Notes under the pieces: model-generated | Told to the model about the DNA's origin: nothing | Database searches by the model: none | The model's input: the letters and a program-made list of their open reading frames with translations, nothing else | Shown here: one piece after another, positions 12,457-24,539 of the stretch | How positions within the stretch are numbered: the stretch's first letter is position 1 | Layout of the letters: every line of letters begins with the position of its first letter | Translations under genes and position numbers: made by a program | From: Cokeromyces recurvatus | Taxonomy: Eukaryota > Mucoromycota > Mucoromycetes > Mucorales > Mucoraceae | NCBI RefSeq assembly: GCF_025118155.1 | Contig: NW_026251396.1 | Span: forward strand, 372,001-436,000 | Reading direction: 5' to 3' | Length of the DNA stretch: 64,000 nt

Positions 12457-12662
12457 AATTAAAAAATTAAAAAAAGCTTACACACACTTATTATTTTGTA
12501 AATAAAACGTCAATCGTTTATGCCGTCTTTTTTGTTAAAAATTTATTGGCTTGAAATTAAAATTATAAGTATACAACGCGTTCCTTTTCTTCTTTTCAAT
12601 TCTTTTGATTTCTTTCTTTCTTTTTTTTTTTATTATTATTATTATTGGAAAAAAAAAAGGAA

Positions 12663-14642
12663 CATGGTCTTGTTAAAATATAAATTACCATGTATATTAG
12701 CAGCAATTACACTTGTCAAAGCTTCAAATATAAAAGGACTAGCTCCTGAAAGTAATTACCAAATAAATTTTTTATATAGAGATGAATAAACTTACCCTTT
12801 CATATTTAGAACAAGTTCTGTATAAACCCTCAGAAGAAGGAACATGGACTTGTCTTGATGGTTCGAAAACAATTCCTTATTCTGCAATTAATGACGATTA
12901 TTGTGATTGTCCAGACGGTTCAGATGAGCCTGGTATGGTCTTCTTTTTCTTTTTTCTTTTTGACATTTTATTACATGCCAATTCACATGGTTGACTTAAA
13001 ATAATATACAGGTACATCAGCTTGCCCGAATGGTTATTTTTATTGTCAAAACGTAGGACATATTCCATCCTACATCAAATCTTCTTCTGTCAATGATGGT
13101 GTTTGTGACGAAGCTTGTTGTGATGGCTCTGATGAAAATGGTGATCTCATTACTTGTCCTAACCGTTGTAAAGTAGTTGGTGAAGCTTATCAAAAAGAAC
13201 AAACAAGTCTTAAGGAATCTGTTCAGGCAGGTCTTACTGCTAAAAAGATCTTGATTGAGGAAGCACAGAATCAAATCAGATTGTGGGAGGAAGAACAAGT
13301 GAAACTTGAAGATGAATTAGTCTTGAAGAAATCAGCTTTACTTCGACTTCAACGTGAAATGAAACAATTAGAATCAACTCATCAAAAACGAAAACATGTC
13401 CCAATGTCAGCATAGATATTGCTACGTTAAAAAATGATGTAGTTATTTTAAAGCGAGAGATTCACGTATTGATGGATATTTTGAAAGATATGAAGCGAGA
13501 TCATGATCATAATTTCCATGATATGGCTGTAAAGAGTGCTATTAAGGGCCTTGATGATTTTGTTTCTCGTTTTACTAAAGTCGAGACTGAGATTGATGAA
13601 GATCTCAAACATATTAAAGACACTAGTGAAGAAGAAGAAGGAGTAGAAGAGGAAGAAGAGGAGAAAGAAGAAGAAGAATCTCAATCCTCTACTGAAAAAA
13701 ATCTACAAAACGATCAAGGTAAGTATTGACTCTTTTTTGTTTGCTCTCTGTTTATATATTATATATATTGCTTAGGTAAGCATTCGGTATTTGATGTCAT
13801 TCTTGAGAAATTAGAATCAGTTCTTCCAACCGCTTTAAAAAATGGCGTATTGGATAAACTGGTGTCTGACAATAAGGATACTGTCGTTGTTGATCATAAA
13901 ACAGGTTCTTTTTCTTTCTTTATTCCTTTATTAGAAGTGCTTGGCATTTAAAAGAAACAGAAAAAAAAAATAAAATAAAACTAACATTTATTAACTGATT
14001 AGCGTTGGAAAAAACTCGTGAACAGATTCGAACTATTGAAGATGAAATTAATCAGCTCGATTCTGATTTAAACAAGATTACGGATAACTTAGCTTTTGAT
14101 TACGGTCAAGACAAAGAATGGTTAAAACTTAAAGATGTTTGTATTGAAAAGGATGAAGGAGAGTAAGTTCAAAAAAAAAGAAATAGAATTAGTTTTTCTT
14201 TTTAGTATACATACTTATATTTTTTCTTTTAATAGGTACACTTACTCACTTTGCTTCCTCGGGGATGCTTATCAAAAGAGTAATAAGGATAGTACTCGTA
14301 CACATTTAGGGTAAAAATAAGATATATTATTCGAAATTTTTAGATTTTAAACCAACCCTTTTCCCCTTTTATATTAGTAAATTTGAGAAGTTTGGTGAGA
14401 AAGAAGGTGTCGATCGTTTCAAGACTCATATTCATACCCATGGTACACGTTGTTGGAATGGACCTGAAAGAAGTGTGAAGGCAACTGTCGAATGTGGCGT
14501 AAAGAATGAGATTGTTGAAGTATCAGAACCCGAAAAATGTGAATACCATTATCGTTTATTATCACCTGCTGTTTGTCAATCTATTGCTGAAATTGAACGT
14601 GATCAAAATACCAGTCATAAACCAATTCATGAAGAACTTTAG
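12663..14642 (+). CDS. Glucosidase II beta subunit (PRKCSH/Gtb1 family)
   Basis: The regulatory subunit of ER glucosidase II, which trims glucose from N-glycans during glycoprotein quality control. It has an N-terminal signal peptide ([20 protein letters not shown]), then two LDL-receptor-like cysteine modules ([14 protein letters not shown] and [15 protein letters not shown], exons joined at cctg/gtacatca). A long coiled coil follows with an acidic Glu-rich stretch. The C-terminal MRH mannose-binding domain ([39 protein letters not shown]) ends in HEEL, an HDEL-like ER-retention tail. I see one problem: between ~13400 and 13420 the frame of the coiled coil (QKRKHVP) runs to a TAG, and the next part (DIATLKND) continues in another frame. 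One base seems missing; see findings. Everything after resumes cleanly. Confidence 0.9.
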
Positions 14643-15038
14643 ATAAAAATAAAAATCCAAAGAAAGAAACATTTGATTATTGAAAATGAGTGCTTATGTA
14701 ATATTTTTAAGTTACCTGTTATAATATGTTGTATAACTCAGCTTAATATTTTCTAATGTCTGCAGACCTTATTTTTATAAATATCCATCTTGGGTTATTT
14801 TAGCTAACTTATGCAATTTATTTGATTGTCTAGCGCCGCCTGTACCCATTCTTCTGAACAAAGCTAAAAATAAATTCAAAAAAAAAATCATGATATACAA
14901 ATTTAGTCAGCATAATATTAATCTAACATTATTTTATTCCTTTCTTTTTTTTTATTTTATTTTTTATTTTCATTTTAATATACTGTGAAATAAAACAGAA
15001 TAGACTTTTTTTTTCTTTTTTTTTTTCTTTCTTGATTC
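14643..15038. other. Intergenic between GTB1-like gene and formin
   Basis: About 400 bp of AT-rich DNA, with a pyrimidine-rich stretch (T and CT tracts) directly before the formin ATG at 15039. No other gene is seen. Confidence 0.5.
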
Positions 15039-18000
15039 ATGTCTGATTTCTTTGGATCATTTAGAAGAAGAAAAGGGACTAGTCAATTCGATTCATCAGC
15101 TTCTTCGAGGTCGTCTATAGATAGTTCATCCAGGAAAAGTCAAGGAGCTAACGATGTAATCAGTGACGAACCTATGCCAGATACGGATGAGAAAATAGAT
15201 GAACTCTTTGATCAAATGCTGGCAAGTTAAAAAAAAAAAAAACAAAGCAAATAAAAGTTTATTTATTTATATCTTTATTTTTATTTCTTACATACACACA
15301 CACACATGAACTTATTTATTATTAGGTTCGAAGAGGCTTAGATGAGGAGAAAAGAAAACCGCTCATGTCTCTGGATTATAAAACAAAATGGGCTATGATT
15401 ATTCAAGATCGACGAGCTGAGCAAGTTGTTGCCGGTCGAAGAACAACAGTGACTGATAATGATAATGCGCCGCCATTAATTTCAGTACTATCAGATTTAG
15501 CAGGTGAAATGTGGTCTGCAACTCGAGACTCAACTGCTCGGGCTGTAGAACGACATACATATCGTAGTAGTCATTTAGCGCCTGTAGGAAAACGAGTATC
15601 AGAAGTAATTCAGCCTAGTGCAACCCTATTAACAATACCTACTAATATATCCTATGAAGTATCTACAACAAATACAGATAAAAATACTCCAGAATATTAT
15701 ATACGTAAATTTATGGAACCTGACTTGAGAGCTGTGACGCCTACTTTAGCTGATAATCTAGCTGTTAGTCTCAGAACACGGCCATTGGAGTAAGCAAATT
15801 ATGTTTTTTTAAATAATATGTTATGAGGGACCTGGTTGTTTTGTTCGGTGTTTATTAACTTTTTTTTTTCTACATAGTTGGGTTATTCGATTCACTGATT
15901 TAAAGGGGTTAAAGGTTATTTCAAGCGGATTATCATATTTAAACAAAAAGCCTGATTCGGAAAAGTAAAAAGTTATAAATGCGTTACGAGTTATTATATA
16001 TTTACATGTATATTCTCTATAGAAAAGGACAAACTTTAGAATTGGAATATGGCCTTATTAAATGTATCAAAGTTTTGATTAATGCAAGAGTAAGTTTATA
16101 ACCTATATGTGTATATATAAAAATATGTATGTATTTATTCATCATCTTTTTTTATTATTATTATTATTATTATAGTGGGGAGCTCGTGAAGCAATACTAA
16201 ATCCAGAATACATTCATTCATTTGTTTTTTCAATTATTTGTCCACAATGGCAAGCAAGGAAAATCATATGTGATATGTTGCTCTTTTTGTGTCACTGTGA
16301 TGTGCCACTCGGTCATACAATTGTAATGCAAGGCTTTGAATTGCTGAGAAAGCATAGAAAAGATTTTGGTATATTTGATTCATGGTTAAAGGATTTTGAG
16401 CATACGCTGGACGGTACACGTAAAACTGGCACAATAAGATCACCATCTATTGATGACTATCATAAATTAAATATCTATGTTCCGCCTGATAGTCACTTAA
16501 TTGAATATTGTGTAAATTAAAAAGACAACTGATTCTTGAACTACTGATAATAATTCTTTTTTTTTTTATTTGCTTAGATCTCTAATATTAGTTTGATTAA
16601 TTCACTCGTTCATATACCAACTGAAGTAACAGAAAGAGTTTATTTGCGTAGTCAGTTTAAAGCATCTGGATTAGAACGTATATTTAGAAAACTAGAAAGA
16701 TTAGATGATCCTGCATTATACGATCAAATAGAGAAATACAACAGAAGAGCAGAAAATGATATGGATGAAGCTTTTGGCGATGAAATGTCAATGTATAATG
16801 ATATTTCTCAACCCAATGAGTTATTGGATCTTATACTTGAAAATATTGCCGATGCGCCTAATGCACTTGAATACCTACTTCATACTTTTAGAAGTATGCT
16901 GTTGATTAAAGGTGAGCCTGAAAGAAAGTAAATATCTTGATAAGTATAAGTTTTTTTTTGTCTTTTCTTGCAAATTTTGGAATAAAAATGTTTACTTTAT
17001 TTTATTTTTTAGAACACATTATCATCAAGCAATTAGTGAAATTGTTTTTAATATTGTCATGGATCGTAGAGAAAAAATAAGCGCTGATGAATTGGGATCA
17101 TCTGCTTTTGGGATTTCCGTTAATTCAATGATAAGTCGTTTTAATGAACTTGATCGACTACAAGAAATAGCAAAAACAGCAGAAGAGGATCGTGAATTGG
17201 CCATACGATTAAATGCTGAAAACAAAGAACTGAAGGAACAAATTGAAGCATTAAAAAGAGCTCCTGGCGCTGCTAAGCCTAGTGCTCAGCAAAGTAATTA
17301 TAAAATGGAAAATATTGCTCTAAGGGCATTACAACAGCAATCAAATAAAACAATTGCCATGTTGCAAGAAAGACTTAGAGAGGCAACTGAGTCTTTAGAG
17401 AATTATACGAATATAGCAGCAACATCCACAACTGCACCTATTGTTGTAGGAGAGGAATGGAAATTAGCGAGTCGTAAATCTGATAACAATGCTGTTATAC
17501 CACAATTTAAGACGCCTAATGTAGATGACTCTATTTATCCATCGCAATACCCCGCTCAAATATATGATAATGAAACATCACCACTTGGATCTGGAGGATT
17601 CGATATTCATAGTTCTACTCCTATACCATATTCTTCACAATATCCAAATAAGCAACAACCTGTTGATCATGATTTGCCTCCTACATTACCCAAACATGGA
17701 GACACTACTATTACTACTGAAATATGTAAGTTATATATGTATATATAATCATTTTGATTTTTATCATTAATAATGAATATCTGGGGATTTACATTTAGCT
17801 ATTAATAATGAGTCAAAGGTTAAAAAGCCTAATCTTACACCGCTTCCTGCACTTAAAACTGAAGAAATACCACCAGTTGAGAATATTGGTAAACTTTTAA
17901 TATGTATTTGTATATACTTATTCAACATGTTTTTATTAACTAGAATCTGAAGATACAATTTCATCATTATCACCTACTTCATCTCCTGTACTTACCGATG

Positions 18001-20728
18001 GTAAATATAATAATATACTCTGTTTGAAATATACTGAATTTATTCTAACAATGCCTTTTTTCTATTATACTAACTTAGTACCTGAAGCATTAATACCACC
18101 GCCACCACCGCCACCGCCACCACCACCACCTGCACGTAAGTTTTATTTGCAAATCATAAGTTTAATATAATTATTAACTCTGATAAAATAATGCACTAAT
18201 TAGCAGCTGGACCTTCTGGAGTATTACCACCGCCGCCGCCTCCTCCTCCTCCCCCTCCTCCACCTCCTGGTAAGTTTTAAGTGTATATAACAGTATATTG
18301 TATGTTATTAACATTATTATCTAGGACCTGGAGGAGCTGTACCCCCACCTCCTCCGCCACCACCACCTCCTCCTCCACCTCCTGGTAAGTTTTAAGCGTA
18401 TATAATAATATATGGTATGTTATTGACATTATTATCTAGGACCTGGAGGAGCTGCGCCTCCACCACCTCCACCACCACCTCCTCCTCCTGGTAAGTTTTA
18501 AATATATATAACAATATATGGTATGTTATTGATAATATTGTTTAGGGCCTGGAGGGGTTGCGCCTCCGCCCCCACCGCCACCACCACCTGGTAAGTTCAA
18601 AACATTCATAAAGATATAATGTACATTACTGATATCATTATCTAGGACCTGGAGGAGCTGTACCTCCCCCTCCCCCACCCCCTCCTGGCATGAAGGGGCC
18701 TAATGCACCTCCAGTTCCTTTAGGCCCTATTCGTAAGGAGCTCCGCCACTACCCACAAATTAAACTAAAGAACCTTCAGTGGCAAAAATTGGATGCACGC
18801 AATGTAGATAACACAATTTGGAAACTTGAAGACGTCAATGAAACTGAACTTGAAGATGATCTTGATAAGTATGGTGTCTTTGCTAAAATTGAAGATCTCT
18901 TCCCTGCAAAAGTCAATACCTTTTTTGAAAAACGATTGAAGGCTAAAATAGAAGAAAAGAAGGATGCAATCAAATTCCTAACTAAAGAAAAATCTCGAAA
19001 CATTAGTAAGCCAACTATAATTACCAAAGAAAAAAAAATTGAATTTTGGAATTAATTTGGAAAACACCCTTTTTTTTTTAGATTTGGCTGTTCTTCCAAA
19101 GATCAAATCCTATTCCAGCTATGAAAGTGTTCGATATGAAATTATGAAAGTGAATGATGAACTTTGTACAGAGACCTTCTTGAGTAATCTTCTTGCTTAT
19201 GTACCTGGTAAAGATGACGATTTAAAAATGATGGAAAAATACCAAAATGAATCACCTGAAGTTTGTGAAGAGTTAGATCTTCCTGAACAATTTACTATTG
19301 AAGTAGGTTAAAAACATAAAAAATAAAAATAAAAATAAATAATGTGGGGATGGGAGGGGAGGGGGTAGAGATAAAAGGATGCAGTAGGATCTAATGATGT
19401 ATCTCATACAGATGTTCAAGATGTATCGATATGAAGTCCGTATTCAGTTTATGTTGTTTAGAATTCAATTCTGGGAAAAATTTGAACAACTAGAAAAGGT
19501 AAAGCCTAGAATTATTGAAAAAAAAAAAGCAATTATTTTATTAAAAAAAAAATGTAGAATATGACAATTGTACTTGAAGTTTCTGATGCTTTGAAAAATT
19601 CCAAGAGCTTGAAAGAATTATTATGTGTAAGTTTGATATAGATATAAAAGCGGAAAAGATATAATATCTTATAATTTGATAATAGCTTATATTGCTTTTG
19701 GGTAATTATATGAATGCATCTAGTTTACAAGGTGGTGCATTTGGTATGCGTATTTCAAGTATAAACAAAGTAAGAATAACAAAAAGACAAAAAAAAAGTG
19801 AATACTTATAGTAACATTTTTTTTTATATAGTTAGTAGATACCAAGGCATCCAACATTTCTTCGTTAAATCTTTTACATGTTGTAACGGGTATTGTACGT
19901 CGACAATTTCCTCAATTACTTCAATTTTTAAAAGATCTCAAAGATATTGAGCAAGCAGCACGTATTACAGCTAGTCTTAATGACATGGTACAGCAATATA
20001 CTGAGATGAGAAAGGGGCTTAAGGAACTTACATTAGAATTGGGTACAAAATGGCAGCCAGAGGATGTTGAATTAGATGAAGCAGACCAGTTTTGTACTAT
20101 CATGACTGAGTATAATGAAAGAGCCTCAGTCAGATTTGAGGATCTTCAAACACTTTATATTAATATGGATGCAGGTTGGAAAGATGTCATGATCTATTAT
20201 GGAGAAAACCCGAAAGTGATGCGGCCTGATGATTTCTTTGGAACCTTTTCACGATTTGTCATTTCTTGGAAGGAAGCTGCTGCTACAGAAGAAAAGTTGG
20301 CAATGAAACAAGAACGTGAAGAAAAGAGAAAACGTGAGGAAGAAGAAAGAAAGGAACGTATGAGATTGAAAAAGGAAAAGGCAGAACAAAAACGAAAATC
20401 TGTTCAAGGAATCAGTACAGGTAATAATGAAGGGAGGAGAGGGGGGAGGAGTTATTTTTTTTTTTTTTTTTTGTGTATGTGTATTTCATTTTACTCACAG
20501 CTTTTTTTTTTTTTTTTTTTTTTTTTTAATGAAGATGCCGATGGTAAAGGTGAAGTAGATCGTTGTATGATGGATAATTTGTTAGATAAGCTGAGAACAG
20601 GAGAAATTGAAGTTCGTACTTCAAGACGTCGTAGTAGAGCGCAAAGACAAAGAAAAGATGAAGAGAATAGCCAAGTAGATATTTCTGCTGCTGATTTATT
20701 AAAAACTCTTAAATCAGAAGATGATTAA
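15039..20728 (+). CDS. Diaphanous-type formin (GBD/FH3-FH1-FH2-DAD)
   Basis: Formins nucleate and elongate actin filaments at polarised growth sites and septa. The ATG at 15039 starts MSDFFGSFRRRKG. The N-terminal half has the Rho-GTPase-binding and armadillo (FH3) region (for example YIRKFMEPDLRAVTP, WVIRFTDLKGLKVI, WGAREAILNPEYIHSFV). A coiled coil follows at ~17.2-17.4 kb. FH1 polyproline exons span 18078-18690. FH2 starts near 18.7 kb (LKNLQWQKLDARNVDNTIW) and includes LGNYMNASSLQGGAFGMRIS and the TKASNISSLNLLHVV helix. A DAD-like tail (MDNLLDKLRTGE followed by RRRSRAQRQR) comes near the C-terminus, implying Rho-relieved autoinhibition. The fungal relatives are Bni1/SepA. The gene has around 20 introns, including one with long T tracts at ~20450-20530. 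Confidence 0.92.
18204..18690 (+). repeat. Tandemly duplicated FH1 exon-intron units
   Basis: Within the formin, exons 18204-18269 (66 nt), 18325-18384 (60), 18440-18490 (51), 18546-18590 (45) and the exon starting 18646 each open with a near-identical coding start (from the second unit: GPGGA or GPGGV) followed by a proline run, and each internal one ends cctg before gtaagt. The four introns between them (18270-18324, 18385-18439, 18491-18545, 18591-18645) are each exactly 55 nt and strongly similar. All internal exons are phase 1-1 and multiples of three. Confidence 0.9.
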
Positions 20729-21220
20729 GTGTCATCTTATAATACTATATACATATACATAATATTTATACTTTTACTGTTTAATACACAGCAAGGTTCA
20801 TACATATACATAATTTATAATGCATAGTAATAAATACTAATATAACATTTATAAATTTTAACGTGATACAGCAAGATATGTTTATTTATGTACATCTTTT
20901 TAGTGTCTATAGAGAGTATACAGTCATACTTGTGAAAATTGTCGGTTTTTTTTTTAAAAAAAAGCAATTGTCGATTATTAAAAAAAGGTAATTGTCGAAA
21001 ACTAAAATATAATTGGCGGTAACTTAGAAATTCACTGTCGACAACTAAAATAAAAATGTTGAAAAAATAAAATCTACTTAAAACGAGACGGCTGCAAAAT
21101 TATTTAGAGACCATTGCAAATTTCCCAAGAGAGATCCATAAATTTTTACTAGCCCATTTCCATAACCATATTGGGTATTTTTCATTAGACTATTACATAT
21201 AAAAGATCAATATTTTCGTA
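20729..21220. other. Intergenic 3' of formin
   Basis: AT-rich DNA. There is a short internally repetitious stretch at 20935-21060 where attgtcg motifs alternate with A tracts (attgtcggttt, aattgtcgatta, aattgtcgaaaac). No gene is seen. Confidence 0.4.
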
Positions 21221-22860
21221 GGAAGAATGAGTTGCACTAATTATCGACCCATATTTGAATTTTATGCTGAAAGTGAAGCTGAGGATGATATGGATTTAGG
21301 TTATGAATGCGGTGAGATTACTACATTAACTGATTTCATCACCCCGTTCATAACATTCAAATGGACAAGAACTTAACTTAGAGGAGATCACTACTAATTT
21401 AGCCATGGTTTCTCTTTCAGATGATAAGAAAAGGAAGGATAAGTATGAACCTGAGCAAATATGTCACTTTATTGGAAATTTTGCAGGAAGAAGGGGGTGT
21501 CAATTCCTGTAGCTACAAAGATATGCATGATCTTGATATTCATTACACTCATGGCAGAGATTGTCCCAAGAATGATATTGAGATACTGCACGAGTCGATG
21601 GTGTAGTAACCATGGCTGAAGTACCTTTTGCAGATCTTTCCGTCAAAGGTCTCCATTTTGATATCGAATACAACCTCATTCAAAGAGACGTAATTACTTA
21701 GATAATCCATATCTGTCTGAGATTATTTCTCGACCCACTCTTTCCTCTTGATGCGCATTTTCTTTCAGAGACTTTAGCCACAGGACGACAAGCGGTCCGC
21801 TTGACTGTCAAGTTGTATTGATCTTTTATGAAAGTGCCAACGTACCTGAGACTCTTTCAAGCTGAAGTCCTCGAATGTTGCGGTAAGGCTATGAACGGTA
21901 TTCGTTCTTGTTGCTTGAAGTTGCTCATCGAAAAAGTGAATCAGGGAATACTTATGCTCTTCCTATAGTTGAGATTCATCACGATTGACTTTGTTCATAA
22001 GCTGGCCGTATATATCCCATTCTGAATCATTGTCTATTCGCTTTACCCATCCCTAAGCTGTTCTTGCGTTGATTCTCGCTCGTTCTGAAGCAGGATTGGA
22101 AAGCAACATGGCTCGCTTAAGAAAAACGTACAGTTTTTATATATTTGCTCAGATTAAAGTTTTTGAAGGCAAACCTTGTCATGATAATATCTACTTTTTC
22201 TGAATCATGGGCACCTTGTTCAAAAATTAACTGTTGTGTACGCCATTTCGGATTGCCCGAAAGCGCTAAATATCAATAGATATGGATTTCCCCGCTATAT
22301 GAACTATAGAGATGTTCCATGAGAAGAAAGAATACAGATAAGAATATATAATCTAACCATTATGTTTAACAGTATATTATTTAAAGCGCTATGGTGGTAA
22401 TATATCGATTTGTTATCCAAGAGAAAGGTGAACCAAAGCAGTAACTTCAGAATATACAAGGAACAATATGCTTTCAGATATACAGCTGAAGAAAATAAGC
22501 TATCCCATTCTCAAAATTGGCTGTACATGATCATCCTTCTAAAGTGATGAACACGATTTAGTAATTTAGAAGCAATATCATACATGTAGGAATAATGATT
22601 TTGACAGATACCTTCAACGCTGTTTTCAACAAGGGCCCAGGAATAGACGCTTACAAGATACCAAAGTAGGAGTTGAGCACTGGACTATTCCCTAATTGCC
22701 ACAAGTATGCGAAAAATAAAATAAAATAAAAGAAAAGAAAAGAAAAGAAAAGAAAAGGACACAGAAACGGATGCTTACATGCTACCAACAATGGAGTTGT
22801 ACACTGCACAATGTTGGATTCCTTCTCTTGAAGAAAAAAATAAAAAAAAAACAGAAACTA
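21221..22860. other. Degenerate repeat-derived region
   Basis: Broken frames occur on both strands with no intact gene. Plus strand from 21227 reads MSCTNYRPIFEFYAESEAED before decaying, and a 61-codon frame sits at 21421-21606. The minus strand carries fragments such as YVGTFIKDQYNLTVKRTACR around 21780-21850. Bases ~22178-22245 recur at ~25640-25707. I do not recognise the original element. Confidence 0.35.
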
Positions 22861-23049
22861 ACACAGGTCAAAAAAATAGAGAATTTTTTTATTGTTTCTA
22901 GTTGATGAAAAAAAAAATTACATTTGTATTTATATGTTTATTCAAAAAAGAAAAAAGAGAATGCTAAAATTGCCTGAACCAGTTCAAATCTGTATTTAGA
23001 GAAAAAAACCTTCTTGGGTGGAAGAAAAAAGGATAGAAAAAGAGAAAGA

Positions 23050-23480
23050 GAGGGGAGTCTATGAATGCTGGCTAAACCAGAGAAGAAAAGAGGAGTTTAA
23101 AGATAGATTAGATAGGACTAAATCATCGTAGGGAGCACCATGCTGTAGCATGTCAACTTTATAAAGGAATCTTTGGATGGCAATCCAATGTATTCGCCAG
23201 TAGGCCTGTGTATGTAGTGACTTGGGCGGTCGAGAGGGAAACCGATTGAGAAGACACGAGATGGGGTCATCTACGTCTTGTAACATGTGTAATTGAGAAC
23301 GAATGCGCAGGCAATGAATACTGTGTTTCTTTGTTAGATCGTGTAATTTGCATTGACAAGGTTTAGGAGTATCACCAGGTAGCCAGCCCAGCTGCCATCT
23401 AATGAGTTAACTACGTTCGATTGGGAGCATAGGTAGAAATATGGTTTTACGTTTCTGGAAATGTAATTTTCCAGTTTTAG
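23050..23480 (-). pseudogene. LINE-type reverse transcriptase C-terminal remnant (probable)
   Basis: The minus strand reads RWQLGWLPGDTPKPCQCKLH, then a Cys/His cluster (CQCKLHDLTKKHSIHC), then DDPISCLLNRFPSRPPKS and QAYWRIHWIAIQRFLYKVD. The Trp-rich RW.LGWLP.G.P.PC block followed by a C-C-H-C knuckle and DPISFLLN is what I recall from the tails of non-LTR retrotransposon ORF2 proteins in Mucorales. No RT motifs remain nearby, so this is a fragment. Confidence 0.45.
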
Positions 23481-23502
23481 AAATTTAGTTCGCGGTCTCC
23501 GA

Positions 23503-23580
23503 CCTTAGACTTTGCACCCACTGCCATTAACTTTGCGCCTTGCCATCAACTTTGCGCCCATTGCCATTTAACTTTGCGGC
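23503..23580 (+). repeat. Four tandem ~20-bp repeats
   Basis: Successive units share the core ccat(t)aactttgcgcc: accttagactttgcaccca, ctgccattaactttgcgcct, tgccatcaactttgcgccca and ttgccatttaactttgcggc. The stretch is GC-rich compared with its surroundings. It lies between the LINE-like fragment and a 95-codon plus-strand frame (23574-23861) with no recognisable product. Confidence 0.7.
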
Positions 23581-24066
23581 CCCGGACAAAAGAGTTTGTG
23601 GAAACATTTCTGAAAATGACAATTAACCAAATTCCTGAGACAATTATTGAGCTTTGCATTTTTTTTTTTTTTCAAGTGTGCAATTTTTTAAAAAAAAAAT
23701 GTACAGAAACTCTTCAATCTGATATTAAGAAAATTAGCTATGCAAACTTGGAGGCAGAGCCGCTATTTTCAGAAGGGTCGCATACAATATTTTTGTTTTC
23801 TTTTAAACAAGATTGGATGTATTTAAAGGTTGTTGTTTTGGCTTCTGAAGGCTTCTGCTAAACTAATTTTTATTATTGGTTAATTTGTTCTATTCTATTT
23901 TTCAAGACGTTTTATATATATATATATATATATTTAGAGTTCTTTAAAAGTTCCTTAAGAGAAATCGATGGTACAACCAACTCAGTGATAGATTTCTTTA
24001 TTTAAAAAATTTAATAGGACTAAATATAAAAACTAAAGCGAGCTTTTTTTCTGAAGCTGTTGTAGT

Positions 24067-24067
<1 letters not shown>

Positions 24068-24105
<38 letters not shown>

Positions 24106-24124
24106 TTTTTTTTTTTTTTTTTTT
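24068..24124 (+). repeat. (TTTA)n microsatellite and T tract
   Basis: About ten tttatttattta-type tetranucleotide units followed by ~17 T. It borders the helix-turn-helix fragment on its 3' side. Confidence 0.9.
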
Positions 24125-24144
24125 TGCTTAGATTTGGCAAGGGA

Positions 24145-24522
24145 AGCGATCTGTGTACAACAGGCTCAAAAAACTCTTCGTGTTTTTTTTACAATTGCCC
24201 TTAAAGCGGATACTGGCATATCTAAAACTCGGGCCATTTTTGTAGCTGGAAAACTGTCTACATAGTACAGCTTTAGAACTGTCTCTACGACTTCTTCAGT
24301 GTAGAATCGTCTCTTTCTTGTTGCTTGGAATCTTTCTCAAGCTTCAGGAAGCTTGAATGTGGGCTCTGCTGTAGAAGAGGTTGGAGCAGAAGCTTGATTC
24401 CTGGGAAGTTCATCCAGTTGGAGAACTTGAATATCCATCACCATTTTGTCTACTACGGTAGTCATAATTGTTAGAAATTCGTTTGTTTCTTTGAAAATGG
24501 TGTTCTTTTTACCGAAGTACAT
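24145..24522 (-). pseudogene. Small helix-turn-helix protein, interrupted by one stop
   Basis: The minus strand from ATG 24522 encodes a ~61-residue segment (FLTIMTTVVDKMVMDIQVLQ, then LDELPRN) ending KLPEA and a TGA. The same frame then continues with ERFQATRKRRFYTEEVVETV and LKLYYVDSFPATKMARVLDM, a basic segment plus a helix-turn-helix of the kind found in small regulators or transposase N-termini, to a stop near 24160. One TGA in an otherwise open ~120-codon frame suggests either a recent nonsense mutation or a gene that ends early. The exact family was not identified. Confidence 0.45.
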
Positions 24523-24539
24523 ATTTTTTAGTATAAATT

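Noticed and set aside
13395..13415. Micro-intron (gtcccaatgtcag or gtcccaatgtcagcatag) to explain the GTB1-like frame break
   Set aside because: 13- and 18-nt removals do not restore the downstream register and are far too short for this genome's introns.
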